Below, piece by piece: positions 18,058-28,929 of a stretch of DNA of 64,000 nt. Positions within the stretch are counted from its first letter, which is position 1, and every line of letters begins with the position of its first letter. The stretch is from Aerococcus urinaehominis (GTDB lineage Bacteria > Bacillota > Bacilli > Lactobacillales > Aerococcaceae): positions 434,001-498,000 of the forward strand of contig NZ_CP014163.1 in NCBI RefSeq assembly GCF_001543245.1, given 5' to 3'. Made by a program: the position numbers and the translations under genes. The notes beneath the pieces were generated by a model. It was not told the origin of the DNA. It saw nothing but the letters and a program-made list of their open reading frames with translations, and did not search any database.

Positions 18058-18507
18058 TTAGTCTACCTCCTTGTGGACAAACAGTAAGTAGATAACTAGT
18101 AGGCCTACACCCAGGGTCAAACAGATGTCGGCAACATTGAATATGGGAAAATTAATAAATTCTAAACGGAACATGTCCACCACATAATTTAAATGGAGTC
18201 GATCAATTAAATTACCGATAGCGCCAGCAATAATCAAGGAGAGCCCCCAGCCCATTAGTGGCTGGTTAAAACCTTCATCGTGAAGCATTTTGATTAAAAC
18301 AACCAAAATGACCACGGTAATGATGTAAAAGAGCCACATCTGCCCTGATAACATTCCCCAAGCTGCCCCATCATTTTGGATGTAATAGAGGGATAGCAAG
18401 CCAGAGATTAGGGGCTGGCCAGTATGCAAGTCAAGATTATTAACAGTCCATAGTTTGACGATTTGGTCTAGACCAACTAAAAGCGCAATTATTAAATAGT
18501 AGAGCAT
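18058..18507 (-). CDS. lspA: Lipoprotein signal peptidase (signal peptidase II)
   Basis: Aspartic membrane protease that removes the signal peptide of prolipoproteins after lipidation. It has 149 residues and four hydrophobic helices. The catalytic dyad is D102 in GAIGNLIDRL and D127 in FNVADICL. LDQIVKLW near the N-terminus and NDGAAWGML at about 45-53 are also conserved. It precedes the pseudouridine synthase without a gap and follows the RNase H gene by 9 bp. One likely substrate in this window is the lipoprotein UgpB. Confidence 0.96.
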   Translation of the reverse strand: MLYYLIIALLVGLDQIVKLWTVNNLDLHTGQPLISGLLSLYYIQNDGAAWGMLSGQMWLFYIITVVILVVLIKMLHDEGFNQPLMGWGLSLIIAGAIGNLIDRLHLNYVVDMFRLEFINFPIFNVADICLTLGVGLLVIYLLFVHKEVD

Positions 18508-18516
18508 CCTTTCCTC

Positions 18517-19140
18517 CTAATTCTTTAGAGCTTGGCGAATTGCTAGCTTGGCTAACCTATCCGCCTCCTCATTATATTGGTCCCCAGTATGAGCTTGTAC
18601 CTTATGGAAGCTAATAGCTAGGTCTTGACTGGCAGCCTGCATATAGTCACGGTAAGCCTGGGTATAAGGATTTTTAGCCTGCCATTCTTCTAAGGTCCAC
18701 TTACTGATTCCCTGATAGTCGTAATAAATAGCTAGAGACTTGGCACCGGCTTGCTTGGCCAGCTTGACCGCTTGCATGGCGCCGATAATTTCCCCAGCAA
18801 CATTTCGCATGTCTTGGAGACCAGGCTTGTTTTGACTACCCTTATAAATTTGTTTTTGCCCTTGGAAAAAGACCACACCGCCATAACCATAGTAGCCTGA
18901 TTGGGCGTCATAAGAACCATCGACATACACAGTCATCTCTTGACCTTTATCGGCCTCTTCATTTCCTGGACTTGAACCAAGTCTGTTGCTCCCTCCTGCC
19001 ATAAAAGCCTGAGCCTGGTCTGGGTCAGTAAAAGATTTAAACTCGGCTTGGCTATAACCCTGGACTTGGGCTTTGGCCTGGTCCCAGGTTCTATAAATGC
19101 CCGGCTTGCGTCCGCGTCGAACGGCATAGTATTTGGCCAT
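18517..19140 (-). CDS. rnhA: Ribonuclease HI with N-terminal hybrid-binding domain
   Basis: Degrades RNA in RNA-DNA hybrids. The 207 residues comprise an N-terminal viroplasmin/HBD-type domain (about 1-48: KYYAVRRGRKPGIYRTWDQAKAQV) and a C-terminal RNase HI fold. The catalytic acidic residues are all present: D74 in VYVDGSY, E117 in AGEIIGA, D141 in YYDYQG and D194 in NEEADRLA; H184 lies in the flexible loop QAHTGDQYNEE. It is the eukaryote-like domain layout seen in many Firmicutes. It sits 77 bp after addA, possibly in the same transcript. Confidence 0.93.
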   Translation of the reverse strand: MAKYYAVRRGRKPGIYRTWDQAKAQVQGYSQAEFKSFTDPDQAQAFMAGGSNRLGSSPGNEEADKGQEMTVYVDGSYDAQSGYYGYGGVVFFQGQKQIYKGSQNKPGLQDMRNVAGEIIGAMQAVKLAKQAGAKSLAIYYDYQGISKWTLEEWQAKNPYTQAYRDYMQAASQDLAISFHKVQAHTGDQYNEEADRLAKLAIRQALKN

Positions 19141-19217
19141 GATTAATTCCTCCTCAGCTAATTAAAGAGCCCTCTTACTTTAGCACAAGTCAAATGGCCT
19201 TGCCAACTGTTAACCGC

Positions 19218-22200
19218 TTAAGCGTAGACGGTAATCAAAGTGTCTAAACCGATAATGATACGATCTTTCACCGGCTTTTGGAAAATGGTCTCCAAGGCTT
19301 CCGCATACAAATCGATTTGGGTCTGATAACGCTGCCTTAATAAATCAGCTTGTTGGTCTTGACTGAGATAGGCAATCCGGTCAGTTTTGAAATCATAAAG
19401 TAAAATCTCATCTGGATAAAGAATAAAACCATCAATAGTTCCGTGTACCAGTAATTGGTCCTTAGCTGGTGTCTCAGGGAATATTTTTTTAGCGGGTAAA
19501 GTCAACGAGAAAGATTCTTCTCGCTTAACCAAGTCAGCCTGTCTAATCAACTCTTGACCGATGGCCGTCTTAAAAAAGGCAGCTAAGTGGTCAAAATCAA
19601 TATGGTCTGCTAACTGTGATCTAATCAAGCCTCGACTTTGGAGCTGGTCAAATAGGACTCTAAAATCCTGACTACTTGGCTGGTAATCAAAAGAGATAGT
19701 CTGCATCAGCAAGTGGTTGGCGGTCCCAATTTCAGCTGCACTCACACCCTGGTCTTCCTGAAGAAATTTAGGCACTAAGCGATCCTCTTCAACGTATCTG
19801 ACCTGTCTTTGCTGGCTAGGTCGACCCATTAACTGATGATCAAGTCGGAGGTCATCTGGATCATAGAGGAGACGTTTTAACTCAGAAACTGACTGGTAAG
19901 AGGTTGTTTCACTAGCATTCTGATAAGGATAGCTAAATTTTCTAGGACCAAGCTCTACCACCCCTTGGTCTAGGTGGTCATTAGATAGACAGGCCGCCAA
20001 ATCAATCTCCTGATTACTAGTTACTTGTTCTTGAGGGCGTTGGCTGATAATATCAGCCGCAGTTAACCTAGCCAGCTGCAACTTAAAAGCCTGTCCTGGC
20101 TTAGCAGGCATGGTTTCTAGATGGACACTATGATTAATTTGGCCAAAATCTTTATGACGCATAAGGGCCGGCCCAATCCAATCCAAGGGCGAGCGCACTT
20201 CTAAGCGACTCGCATAAGGTAAGAGACGCTGGCCACCTTGAATCTTTGATTGCCATTTAAGTAGGGTAGCTTCCCACTTGTCAATACTTGCCAGCATGAT
20301 TAGCTTTTGCTCAGCCCGGGTTAGGGCAACATACAACTTTCTCATCTCTTCAGCCATCATATCCTGGTGGACCTGATCACGACTAGCTTGAAAAGCTAGG
20401 TTAGGGTAAGTCATATGCAGTTCATGGTTATTAATTTTAACACCCAAACCGGCCCCATCAGAAACCACCAAACCTCCCTTAAGATCTTCCTGGTTAAACT
20501 GACGGGAAAGATTTAAGTAAAAAACAATGGGACTTTCCAAACCTTTAGAAGCATGAATGGTCATCAAACGGACCCGATTGCCCTCAATATCCTGGTGTTT
20601 AACCTCCTCCAAATCATTATCACTGGCCTGCATTAATTCAATAAAGCGAATAAATTGGAACAGACCTTTGAAGTTAGTTTTTTCGAAGTCACTAGCCCGT
20701 AGGTATAAACCATGCAGGTTAGCCTGGCGCTGCAAGCCGTTAGGCATACCTGCTGCAAATTCTAAAAAGCCCGTGTCATTATAAATTTGCCAGATTAGTT
20801 GGCTGAGCGATTGGTCGCGGGCCATATCCCGCCACTTTTCATGCCAGGCTACTAATTGACCAAGCTTTTGGGCCAAAACTGTGCGTGGATCAGCCTGGTC
20901 GATATAAGCTAGCATGGCCTGGTAATAAGTCATATTAGGCCCAGCTAATCTTATCTTGGCTAGGTCAGACTCTGACAAGCCCATAATCGGCGACCTGAGC
21001 ACTGAAGCCAAGGGGATATCCTGGTAGGGGTTATCAATAAATTTCATAACGCTCAGTATGGTTGTAATTTCAGACCGGGTAAAATAATTAGTTAAGTTAT
21101 CCATTTCCAAAGGAATTTGATAATCCGCAAAGATTTTTTCAACAGCCAAATGGTGGCCACGTGTTGCCGATAAGATGACAATGTCACCATAGTCAATTTT
21201 ACGCCACTTATCTGGGCCACCATCATTAATCTGCTCGCCCTGATCAATCATTTGACGAATGCGCTGGGCAATCATTTCCACCTGGGCCTCATCACTATCC
21301 TTAACCAAGGACTGGTCGGCCAAACTATCCTTATCAAAGAGTAGTAATTCAACTGGCATATCCTGGTCCAAGTCATAGTTTGTAGAGCCTAGTTTAAATT
21401 CAGCCTCCTGGTTATAATCAATCTTACCAAGGCTAGTGTCCATAATTTGTTGGAAAATATAGTTGGTCAGATATAAAATTTCTGGTCGTGACCGGAAATT
21501 TTCTGCTAATAGAATCCGTTCACCCTGATTCCCATCTGCAAAAGCATCAAATTTATCAACAAACAGCTGGGGCTCGGCAAAACGAAAGCGATATATTGAT
21601 TGCTTGATATCCCCCACCATAAACATATTCTGGTCGGAATCCTGGTGGGAAACGGCCTGTAAAATAGCTTCTTGGAGGGCATTAACGTCCTGATATTCAT
21701 CAACCATGACTTCTTCAAATTTTGCCTGGTAATAAGCGCTGGCCTCATTTAGACTATCTGGTTGGCTGCTCTCATTTAATATTTGTAAGGTATAGTATTC
21801 CACATCAGCAAAGTCCATCAGCCTCTGGTCTGTCTTAAAGGCAGTCATAGCTTGCATGAACTCTTTTTCAACGGCAACTAAAGCATGGGCTAAGCGACTA
21901 GCCTCCTTGAGAAAGTTTAACTGGGTCTCCTCATCAAAAGCAAAATACTTATCAATTATTTTGTCATAATTATCCTTGATAAGTTTAAGTTGGTCGCGCA
22001 ATTGGTCCCGATAATCAAGCATGGCCTGGTCGTCAGCATAATCTTTTTTTACTTTATTGCGGACCTTAGCCAGGGGCTGATTAAAGGCCTGGTACAAGTC
22101 GCTATAAGTGCCTACTTGCACTAGGTCCATAAGCTTGACCAACTGGTCGCGTCGCTGTTTAACATCTGCGCTAAACTTAGCAAAGCCCACCGCCTCTTGA

Positions 22201-22928
22201 CTAGGGGTTATGGCAATTAAATTATCATACTGGGTGAGCAATTGCTGTAATTGGCTAACTAGTTCTGGTTTAATTAAATCTTGGTAGAGGCGACTGGTAG
22301 TCAACTGATCGCTTGGCTGGTAATAGACCAAAAGTTGATCAAGCCAGGCTGACGGGTTAGCATGAGATCTGGCTTTATCATAAAGGTCAAAAATAATCTC
22401 GTCCAAGCCCTGGTCGCCCCGGCCACTCGCATAGTTATCAGCCACGACCAAGTAATAAGGATTATCTTGCCCCAATAGGTCTTCTTTTAAATCCTCCCAG
22501 ATATCCTGGCGATTCATTATTTCTTCTGTTTGATCGGTGACCAAGCGGTAAACCGGGTCTAGGTCAATTAAATAGTAATAAGACTGGATGACCTGGCGGC
22601 AAAAGGCATCGATGGTTGAAATGTGAGCTGATGGTAAACGGTGGATTTGAGATAAATAATGGTCTCTTAATTCAGAATCCTGGCATTCGACTACTAAATC
22701 TTTAAGACTGGTCTCTAGCCTTTCCTTCATCTCCTTGGCCGCCTTCTCGGTAAAGGTGACCACCAAGAGTTGGTCAACAGAAATACCCTTTTTTATTTTT
22801 TCTAAAATACGAGTAACTAATACCCGCGTCTTACCTGAACCAGCTGAAGCAGAAACTAGAATATGCTTACCATCAGCTTGAATAGCCTGCCACTGGCTAT
22901 CAGTATAATTACTAGGCGTCTTGGTCAT
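19218..22928 (-). CDS. addA: ATP-dependent helicase/nuclease subunit A (AddA/RexA)
   Basis: Motor and nuclease subunit of AddAB, which resects double-strand breaks for recombination. The start chosen is ATG of MTKTPSNYTDSQWQAI behind GAGGAGG, giving 1236 residues; a start 7 codons upstream lacks a ribosome site. Motifs: HILVSASAGSGKTRVLV (Walker A, K33), AHISTIDAFCRQV, VMVDEYQDVNALQ, FMVGDIKQSIYRFR, LLAENFRSRPE and RLMTIHASKGLESPIVF, then the C-terminal RecB-type nuclease with LLYDFKTDR (D1179, K1181). The gene overlaps the end of addB by 17 bp, so the two are coupled. Confidence 0.96.
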   Translation of the reverse strand: MTKTPSNYTDSQWQAIQADGKHILVSASAGSGKTRVLVTRILEKIKKGISVDQLLVVTFTEKAAKEMKERLETSLKDLVVECQDSELRDHYLSQIHRLPSAHISTIDAFCRQVIQSYYYLIDLDPVYRLVTDQTEEIMNRQDIWEDLKEDLLGQDNPYYLVVADNYASGRGDQGLDEIIFDLYDKARSHANPSAWLDQLLVYYQPSDQLTTSRLYQDLIKPELVSQLQQLLTQYDNLIAITPSQEAVGFAKFSADVKQRRDQLVKLMDLVQVGTYSDLYQAFNQPLAKVRNKVKKDYADDQAMLDYRDQLRDQLKLIKDNYDKIIDKYFAFDEETQLNFLKEASRLAHALVAVEKEFMQAMTAFKTDQRLMDFADVEYYTLQILNESSQPDSLNEASAYYQAKFEEVMVDEYQDVNALQEAILQAVSHQDSDQNMFMVGDIKQSIYRFRFAEPQLFVDKFDAFADGNQGERILLAENFRSRPEILYLTNYIFQQIMDTSLGKIDYNQEAEFKLGSTNYDLDQDMPVELLLFDKDSLADQSLVKDSDEAQVEMIAQRIRQMIDQGEQINDGGPDKWRKIDYGDIVILSATRGHHLAVEKIFADYQIPLEMDNLTNYFTRSEITTILSVMKFIDNPYQDIPLASVLRSPIMGLSESDLAKIRLAGPNMTYYQAMLAYIDQADPRTVLAQKLGQLVAWHEKWRDMARDQSLSQLIWQIYNDTGFLEFAAGMPNGLQRQANLHGLYLRASDFEKTNFKGLFQFIRFIELMQASDNDLEEVKHQDIEGNRVRLMTIHASKGLESPIVFYLNLSRQFNQEDLKGGLVVSDGAGLGVKINNHELHMTYPNLAFQASRDQVHQDMMAEEMRKLYVALTRAEQKLIMLASIDKWEATLLKWQSKIQGGQRLLPYASRLEVRSPLDWIGPALMRHKDFGQINHSVHLETMPAKPGQAFKLQLARLTAADIISQRPQEQVTSNQEIDLAACLSNDHLDQGVVELGPRKFSYPYQNASETTSYQSVSELKRLLYDPDDLRLDHQLMGRPSQQRQVRYVEEDRLVPKFLQEDQGVSAAEIGTANHLLMQTISFDYQPSSQDFRVLFDQLQSRGLIRSQLADHIDFDHLAAFFKTAIGQELIRQADLVKREESFSLTLPAKKIFPETPAKDQLLVHGTIDGFILYPDEILLYDFKTDRIAYLSQDQQADLLRQRYQTQIDLYAEALETIFQKPVKDRIIIGLDTLITVYA

Positions 22929-25900
22929 GGTTGGCCTCCTCTTCATCATCTTCCGCCTGATCTGCTTTTAATCGTTGGAAGAATTGTTCTTTGGTCATTT
23001 TTTCAAGTGGCCGATAATGGTTTAAATAATCACTGGCATCAAAAAAGGAAACGGCACGATAAGGTTCCCGAATAGAAGGAACGTAAGGATCTTCTTCCAG
23101 GGGTTGCAAACTGATGTCGCCTGACATCATCTGTTCAACCGTTGTTATAATTTTAGCCTGAGTAAAGTCAAGAATAGTCTGAAAGTCAGCTAGACTGACC
23201 ACCTTGGACCGGCCTTGGTGAAAATTACCCTGCTTGGTTAATTGGGCGGGATAAATGAGTGACCGATCTTCCCTAGCAAAATGTTGGTCAGCCTGACTGA
23301 TCAAGCCGGCATCTGCCAAGACATACCCCTCCAAACGATAGCTTTCTAAATATTGTTGGTCACGATTTGCTTCAAAAGTTGCCTGATTAGTCACCTTAAT
23401 TAAGGGGCTCTTAACTTCCTCATAAAAGGCCCCCAAAGGTAAGGCGGGCTGGTCGGCCTGCTTATTAAAATAGGCTAAAGCAACTAGCAAGTAAGTATAT
23501 AACTGCAGGCTAGTCCCGCTATAAATTTGACTAAAATCTACTTTATGGGCAGACGACTTATAGTCAACGATTTGAATATAAGTCTTACCCGCCTCAGGCA
23601 AGCAGTCTAGGCGATCAATCCGCCCCCGTAAATTGATATTATGGCCGTCACTAGTCCGTAGATTCAAGGGCTGGCTAATATCAGCGTTTACAAAACCAAA
23701 GGAGAGTTCATTCTTGTAGTTCTCAAGATGAGATAGCCGGTACTGGTTAACCAGCTCCCTTAAGGTTTGGTATAGGCTGTGGTCTAAGCGCTGTTGGCGG
23801 TATTTGTGGCGGTTATTAACCTTAAAAATATGATAACTAGGGTATTGATCCTCATTTAACAAATCTTGACTGGTCTGCCTAAAGAGCTGGTCAAACTGCT
23901 TAGCATCCAGTTGACTAATTTTGAGCTGGGCCTGGTTGGCTAACTGGAAGAAATGCTCAATAGCGTCATGATAGTAATTACCCGTTTCCCGCGCATCCAG
24001 GGTAAAAAGTTCCCGTTCCTTGAGCTTTAAACCGTGGACCAAAAAGTAAGAAAAGGGGTCACGATTATACATTTCAAGACGAGAAACTGAAGCAGAGAAA
24101 TCTTTGCCATATAAGTCTTGAGCTAGTGATGGCTCGAGATTTTCTACCCGGTTATGGAAAGTTAAGCTTTTTAGCAGGGGCTTAAATATTGGTAGCAAAT
24201 CGGTATCAGCCAGTAAATCCTGGTAAAGTTGCAACCAAAACTTATCTAGAATCCGTCCCTCATCAAAGGCCTGGCGGATTTTCATCAATAAATGATAAAT
24301 TTGTGACTGGTAATTGCCCAGACTCAGGGCATCACGACTGGTTAAATTAATTTGATTATGACGTTTAAAAACAGCTGACAAGGCAAAAGCCTGACAGAGG
24401 CGGTCAATATAAGGTGAAGGCTGGCCCGATGATGCCGATAAACTATTATAAGGTACTGTTAAAAAGACTTGCTGACTAGCTGAGGTAAAGGCTTTAAAGG
24501 CTACAAAATTTTCATTTGCCCGCAAATCAAGTTCATTTGGAGCTAGTGCCTGGTCTGGAGCTAAGACTTGACCAACGAGGTCGCGATCTTCTAAGTTAAG
24601 CAAACTGCGATTCTGGTAGTTCTTTGGCAGAACTTGGTCTGTTAAACCAATGACAAAACTTACCTTGGCCTTCTGCACCCGTTGGCTATCCATACCAGTT
24701 ATGGTGACAGCATCTAAACTAGGTGGCACAATAGCGTAAGTAGCCTGGTTCATGGCCAACTGGAGAATTTCAAAAAAAACATCCATATCAAAGGTCTGGT
24801 CAGCAAATAGGGTGACATAATCGTCCAATAAATCAACTAAGCTTTGCCAAGCTTGCTCATGATGACGAGCTTGTTCTAGCTGGCTTTGGTCCAGTAACTG
24901 GTCACGCCAACTAAAGAGCTGGTCCACCACCCCTGCTTGGTTAAGAAATTGATATAAAACAGTCATGGCAGCCCGATTATCCTCAGCCTGGTCTAATTTA
25001 TCAAATAGTGCCTCTAAGCTACCCGCCACAAAACTTTTGACCTCATTGGCAATTTTTTCGACAGCTTGGTCAGTTTGGGAGCCAATTTTCTCGCCATTTT
25101 CATCAACTCGTAAGTAGCGCCACTGGGCCTGAGGTCGCCACCACTTCTTGCCCTCATAGCCGTACTTCAGGACGACATTTTCGGTTAAATCAACTTGACG
25201 GCGGAAACTAGGCAAATCCATAGCTTCTTGGTCATGAGTTTTAGGAAGCAATAATTCCGACCTTAAGAGGTCAAAAATATCTTGATAACGCCAGTTATAA
25301 CGATAAATCCGATAAAGCGCCTTGAGAAAACGATACAATGGGTGGCCGGCCATAGTTTCTTCATCATCGACAAAATAAGGGATGCCCTGCCTTTGTAATT
25401 GAGGCAAGAGTTGCTGGCGGTAATGGTCCATGTCCCGGGTTAGAATCAAAATATCCTGGTAGCGATAGCCTGCTTTGGCTACCAGATTATAAATTTTATT
25501 GGCTACTTGTTCACTTTCAATATAAGTCGACTCACACATCCAAACCTGATAAGCTTCCCTAACACTAGCCTTTTCACTCTCAGAGACTACTTGTTGATTA
25601 TTTTCAAAATAACTAACCATGTTAGCTAGTCCAGTTGAGAGCTGCTGGCTGACCTGGCCATAAGCATCTGACCGTATGGTAATTTGGTGGGCCTGAGCGA
25701 ATTGATAGAGCTGGTAATATATTTCCCCACTATAGCGGTAAATATGTCCTGAATCAGGCAGATTTTGGCGGTAGGTCTGGTCTAATTCAAGGCAAACCAC
25801 TACTTCCCCAGCAGCCGCTATTAAGGCCTGGACAATCTGTAATTCGCGACGATTGAGGTTGATAAAACCATCAATCACAACCATGGTTTTTCCTAGATCA

Positions 25901-26526
25901 ACCTGACTAATGGCCTGGTCTAATTGATCATAAATTAGGGTCTGACTGTAGGCTTGGTCAGCCATGGCGCGATCATAGGCTTGATAGATTTTAGCTAGCT
26001 CATTTAGCTTATCCACTTGCTTAGTTTTTAAAAGGTCACCCTGAACGTGGTCAGCCAGGTCTGTCGTTAGACCAGCTAAATCTGAACCTGATATATTACC
26101 CTCTTGAAATTCCTTGAATAACTCGGCTAATTGGTTGATAAAGCCGATATTGTTTACTTCGCCACGAAAAATCACTAAATCATCCGCCAATTGGCCTAGC
26201 ACTTTGGCCAAGAGCATGACCACTGCAATCTGACTGAGGCTAGTGCTTAGTTGAGCTTGGTCAGCTGGTCGCAAATACCAGGCCAAACGCTGAAAAGAAA
26301 AGACTTGCAGCCGCATCCCCCCCGAATTAGCGGGATGGTATGCGGCTGTTTGTCTCACCTGTTTCATGGCTTGAAAAACCTCTAGCTCCATATCAAACTT
26401 CATATGGTTAGGAACCAAATAAAAAACTTGGTGGTCTGGACTAGCCGCCAGGTGTTGGTCAATAGCTTGGTACAAGCTAGTTTTATCCTGGTGGGTCAGT
26501 CGTGTATTAAAAAATTGTAAGGCCAC
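22912..26526 (-). CDS. addB: ATP-dependent nuclease subunit B (AddB/RexB type)
   Basis: Partner of AddA, carrying the second nuclease domain. It has 1204 residues. The N-terminus (FFNTRLTHQDKTSLYQAI) lacks a Walker A motif, and the nuclease entry reads SRLEMYNRDPFSYF, with Asn where Fe-S-type AddB has Cys. Both features fit the RexB (type 2) form known from Lactobacillales. The nuclease motif is QIVDYKSSA near residue 1000, after GRIDRLDCL. It lies in a compact run yqfO-pepT-addB-addA with gaps of about 14 bp, and its stop overlaps the addA start. Confidence 0.93.
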   Translation of the reverse strand: MALQFFNTRLTHQDKTSLYQAIDQHLAASPDHQVFYLVPNHMKFDMELEVFQAMKQVRQTAAYHPANSGGMRLQVFSFQRLAWYLRPADQAQLSTSLSQIAVVMLLAKVLGQLADDLVIFRGEVNNIGFINQLAELFKEFQEGNISGSDLAGLTTDLADHVQGDLLKTKQVDKLNELAKIYQAYDRAMADQAYSQTLIYDQLDQAISQVDLGKTMVVIDGFINLNRRELQIVQALIAAAGEVVVCLELDQTYRQNLPDSGHIYRYSGEIYYQLYQFAQAHQITIRSDAYGQVSQQLSTGLANMVSYFENNQQVVSESEKASVREAYQVWMCESTYIESEQVANKIYNLVAKAGYRYQDILILTRDMDHYRQQLLPQLQRQGIPYFVDDEETMAGHPLYRFLKALYRIYRYNWRYQDIFDLLRSELLLPKTHDQEAMDLPSFRRQVDLTENVVLKYGYEGKKWWRPQAQWRYLRVDENGEKIGSQTDQAVEKIANEVKSFVAGSLEALFDKLDQAEDNRAAMTVLYQFLNQAGVVDQLFSWRDQLLDQSQLEQARHHEQAWQSLVDLLDDYVTLFADQTFDMDVFFEILQLAMNQATYAIVPPSLDAVTITGMDSQRVQKAKVSFVIGLTDQVLPKNYQNRSLLNLEDRDLVGQVLAPDQALAPNELDLRANENFVAFKAFTSASQQVFLTVPYNSLSASSGQPSPYIDRLCQAFALSAVFKRHNQINLTSRDALSLGNYQSQIYHLLMKIRQAFDEGRILDKFWLQLYQDLLADTDLLPIFKPLLKSLTFHNRVENLEPSLAQDLYGKDFSASVSRLEMYNRDPFSYFLVHGLKLKERELFTLDARETGNYYHDAIEHFFQLANQAQLKISQLDAKQFDQLFRQTSQDLLNEDQYPSYHIFKVNNRHKYRQQRLDHSLYQTLRELVNQYRLSHLENYKNELSFGFVNADISQPLNLRTSDGHNINLRGRIDRLDCLPEAGKTYIQIVDYKSSAHKVDFSQIYSGTSLQLYTYLLVALAYFNKQADQPALPLGAFYEEVKSPLIKVTNQATFEANRDQQYLESYRLEGYVLADAGLISQADQHFAREDRSLIYPAQLTKQGNFHQGRSKVVSLADFQTILDFTQAKIITTVEQMMSGDISLQPLEEDPYVPSIREPYRAVSFFDASDYLNHYRPLEKMTKEQFFQRLKADQAEDDEEEANHDQDA

Positions 26527-26539
26527 AAAGTCCCTCCTC

Positions 26540-27796
26540 TTATAAGTCTTGATAGTTACCAGCTAGTTCAGCAATACGGATAATCACCTGGCAAGCCTGG
26601 CACATCACTTGCAAAGACACATATTCAAAGCGGCCATGCATGTTTTCTCCACCAGCAAATATATTGGGTGTTGGCAGACCCATATAGGTTAGTTTAGAAC
26701 CATCAGTGCCACCACGTACTGGTTGGATAACCGGCTCAATAGCTAAATCAACCATGGCTTGTTTGGCCAAAGAAACTGGCCGCATATCCTGGCTAATAAT
26801 TTCACCCATATTATAGTATTGGTCGTTTACGCTGGCTTCAATAACATTGCTAGGATAACAATCGTTGATAGCTGTCACCAGGTCTATAAATTTCTGTTTT
26901 CGAGCCTCAAATTGGTCACGATCATGGTCGCGAATGATATAACTAGCCTGGGCTTCATCAACAACCCCCGATAAACTAAGTAAGTGGAAAAATCCTTGTC
27001 GACCTTCAGTTTTTTCCGGTCGGTCATCCACTGGTAGGGATTGGTGAAAATCGATGGCTACTTGCAGGGCATTAATCATCTGTCCCTTAGCCGTACCAGG
27101 GTGCACATTCTTCCCTTTTATTTCCAGTTTGGCAGCCGCTGCATTAAATGTTTCGTATTGTAATTCACCCAAAGGTCCACCATCCATGGTATAAGCAAAA
27201 TCAGCCCCGAAGCGGTCGACATCAAAGCGGTCAGCACCTACACCAATTTCTTCGTCCGGTCCAAAAGCAACCTTGATAGGTCCATGCTTAATTTCCGGGT
27301 GGTCTTTTAAATAAGCAACTGCCGTCATAATCTCTGCAATACCTGACTTATCATCAGCTCCTAGGAGGGTCCGTCCATCCGTTGTAATTAAGGTATGGCC
27401 ATGATAGTTATTTAATGAGGGAAATTCTTTTGGAGATAATTGGTAACCGGAGTCACTTAAATTAATTTCTCCGCCTTGATAATCATCGATTATTTGAGGC
27501 TGGACATTTTTGGCATTAAAATCCGCGGTATCTAGATGAGCAATAAAGCCAATTGTCGGGTATTCATGGCTGCTATCATTCCCTGGTAAACAAGCTGTCA
27601 CATAGCCATCTTTGCTATTATAGAAAACATCCACTAGGCCTAGCTCATCTAATTCATGGGCTAGACTTTGGGCAAAAACGACCTGGCTGTCAGTTGAGGG
27701 CACCCGGTCTGTCTGGTTTTCATCTGAGCGGGTTTCTGTTTTGACATAGCGAATAAAACGAGTTAGTAAGGCCTCTTTGTCAATACTATATGCCAT
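26540..27796 (-). CDS. pepT: Peptidase T (aminotripeptidase)
   Basis: Cytoplasmic M20-family zinc aminopeptidase that removes the N-terminal residue of tripeptides. It has 418 residues, close to the family's 410. Zinc-site motifs: IAHLDTADF (H87, D89), [13 protein letters not shown] (D148), [13 protein letters not shown] (E182/E183) and [14 protein letters not shown] (D205). Family-specific [28 protein letters not shown] is near the C-terminus. It sits between yqfO and addB, 13-14 bp from each. Confidence 0.96.
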   Translation of the reverse strand: MAYSIDKEALLTRFIRYVKTETRSDENQTDRVPSTDSQVVFAQSLAHELDELGLVDVFYNSKDGYVTACLPGNDSSHEYPTIGFIAHLDTADFNAKNVQPQIIDDYQGGEINLSDSGYQLSPKEFPSLNNYHGHTLITTDGRTLLGADDKSGIAEIMTAVAYLKDHPEIKHGPIKVAFGPDEEIGVGADRFDVDRFGADFAYTMDGGPLGELQYETFNAAAAKLEIKGKNVHPGTAKGQMINALQVAIDFHQSLPVDDRPEKTEGRQGFFHLLSLSGVVDEAQASYIIRDHDRDQFEARKQKFIDLVTAINDCYPSNVIEASVNDQYYNMGEIISQDMRPVSLAKQAMVDLAIEPVIQPVRGGTDGSKLTYMGLPTPNIFAGGENMHGRFEYVSLQVMCQACQVIIRIAELAGNYQDL

Positions 27797-27810
27797 CTTA
27801 ATCTTCCTTT

Positions 27811-28929
27811 CTATACAAAACTAAAGGGATCAGTATTTAATTGGCTCATAAAAATTTCTACTGGCCAACCATCTTCTGCCTGCCAATTTTTAAATAGGTC
27901 AAGCAAGTGCGGCTTGCAAATTGATTCAAAATGATGGCCAGGATCAATTACATTAAGACCAGCTGCCTGCATGTCATGAGCAGTATGATAATAGACATCA
28001 CCAGTAATAAAGGTATCGGCCCCTTTAGCTAAGGCATCTTGATAATATTTTTCACCAGCACCGCCTAAAACAGCGACCCGCTTAACTGGTCGGTCAGGGT
28101 CAGCTACTACTAGGCGTAAGCCTGATAGATTAGATTTTTCTTTAATTAATTGGGCATAATCAGCCAGGGGCATGGCTTTCTCTAAATTACCAACACGACC
28201 AATGCCGACTGGTTTAGCCATATTTTCCAGCGTCACAACATCTGTCACTGCTTCTTCATAGGGGTGACTGGCTTGGATAGTCGCCAAGGCACGGTTAAGG
28301 TCAAATTTTGAACAAACAAAAGAAAAGGCTACTTCATTTACTTTTTCCTGCTGGTCTAGCTGGCCCCTGGCTGGCTGAGCTGCCGCTTGCGGTTTAAAAG
28401 TTCCAATGCCTAAATGTTGATAAGCCACATTGGCATAATTTTCACTATCAGTTATCCCGCTGGCAAAAATAGCAGCTTTAACTGCAGCTAAATCATCAGT
28501 TGGCACATAAGTCGTCACCCGGTAGTAAGGAATAGCAGTATGACTATTAAGAATTTCTGTATCCCTAATCTCATATAAATCCGACAACCAGTCATTCATC
28601 CCACCTGCCACAGCATCTAGATTGGTGTGGGCGGCATAAACAGCAATACCATGCTGGATAATTTTGTTATACATGGCTTGTTGGGGTTGGTCTTGGTCAA
28701 GCCGGCTAGCTGGACGAAAGATGGGTGGATGGTGGGCAAAAATAAAATCCACGCCCAGGTCAATCGCCTCGTCCACAACTTCAGGTCTAACGTCTAGAGT
28801 AACCAAAATCTTGCTAATGGCTTGCTGGCGTGAGCCAAAATGCAAACCAATCGGATCTCCTGACACAGCAAGAGTTGGGGGCGCAAATCGTTCAAATCGT
28901 TCAATAAAATCTGCTACTGTAAAAGTCAT
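27811..28929 (-). CDS. Nif3-like dinuclear metal-centre hexameric protein (YqfO type)
   Basis: Nif3/GTP-cyclohydrolase-I-type-2-like protein of 372 residues, the length of B. subtilis YqfO. Metal ligands are visible in [10 protein letters not shown] (H66, H67), [33 protein letters not shown] and [12 protein letters not shown]/CutA-like insert occupies about 125-235, between the two halves of the metal-binding fold. The biochemical role is not settled in the family. Its start overlaps the trmK stop by one base (TAATG), matching the conserved trmK-yqfO pair. Confidence 0.92.
   Translation of the reverse strand: MTFTVADFIERFERFAPPTLAVSGDPIGLHFGSRQQAISKILVTLDVRPEVVDEAIDLGVDFIFAHHPPIFRPASRLDQDQPQQAMYNKIIQHGIAVYAAHTNLDAVAGGMNDWLSDLYEIRDTEILNSHTAIPYYRVTTYVPTDDLAAVKAAIFASGITDSENYANVAYQHLGIGTFKPQAAAQPARGQLDQQEKVNEVAFSFVCSKFDLNRALATIQASHPYEEAVTDVVTLENMAKPVGIGRVGNLEKAMPLADYAQLIKEKSNLSGLRLVVADPDRPVKRVAVLGGAGEKYYQDALAKGADTFITGDVYYHTAHDMQAAGLNVIDPGHHFESICKPHLLDLFKNWQAEDGWPVEIFMSQLNTDPFSFV

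Noticed and set aside
19218-26526. Very frequent CTGGTC/GACCAG hexamer in and around addAB, considered as a Chi-like site
   Set aside because: On coding strands it mostly encodes Asp-Gln or Asp-Gln-like pairs, and it is common on whichever strand is coding (also in the V-ATPase operon). Amino-acid and codon usage explains it; a genome-wide strand-bias count would be needed to revive the idea.
22912-26526. AddB without Walker A motif and Fe-S cysteine as a broken gene
   Set aside because: Both absences are normal for the RexB (type 2) form of Lactobacillales; the frame is full length and coupled to addA.
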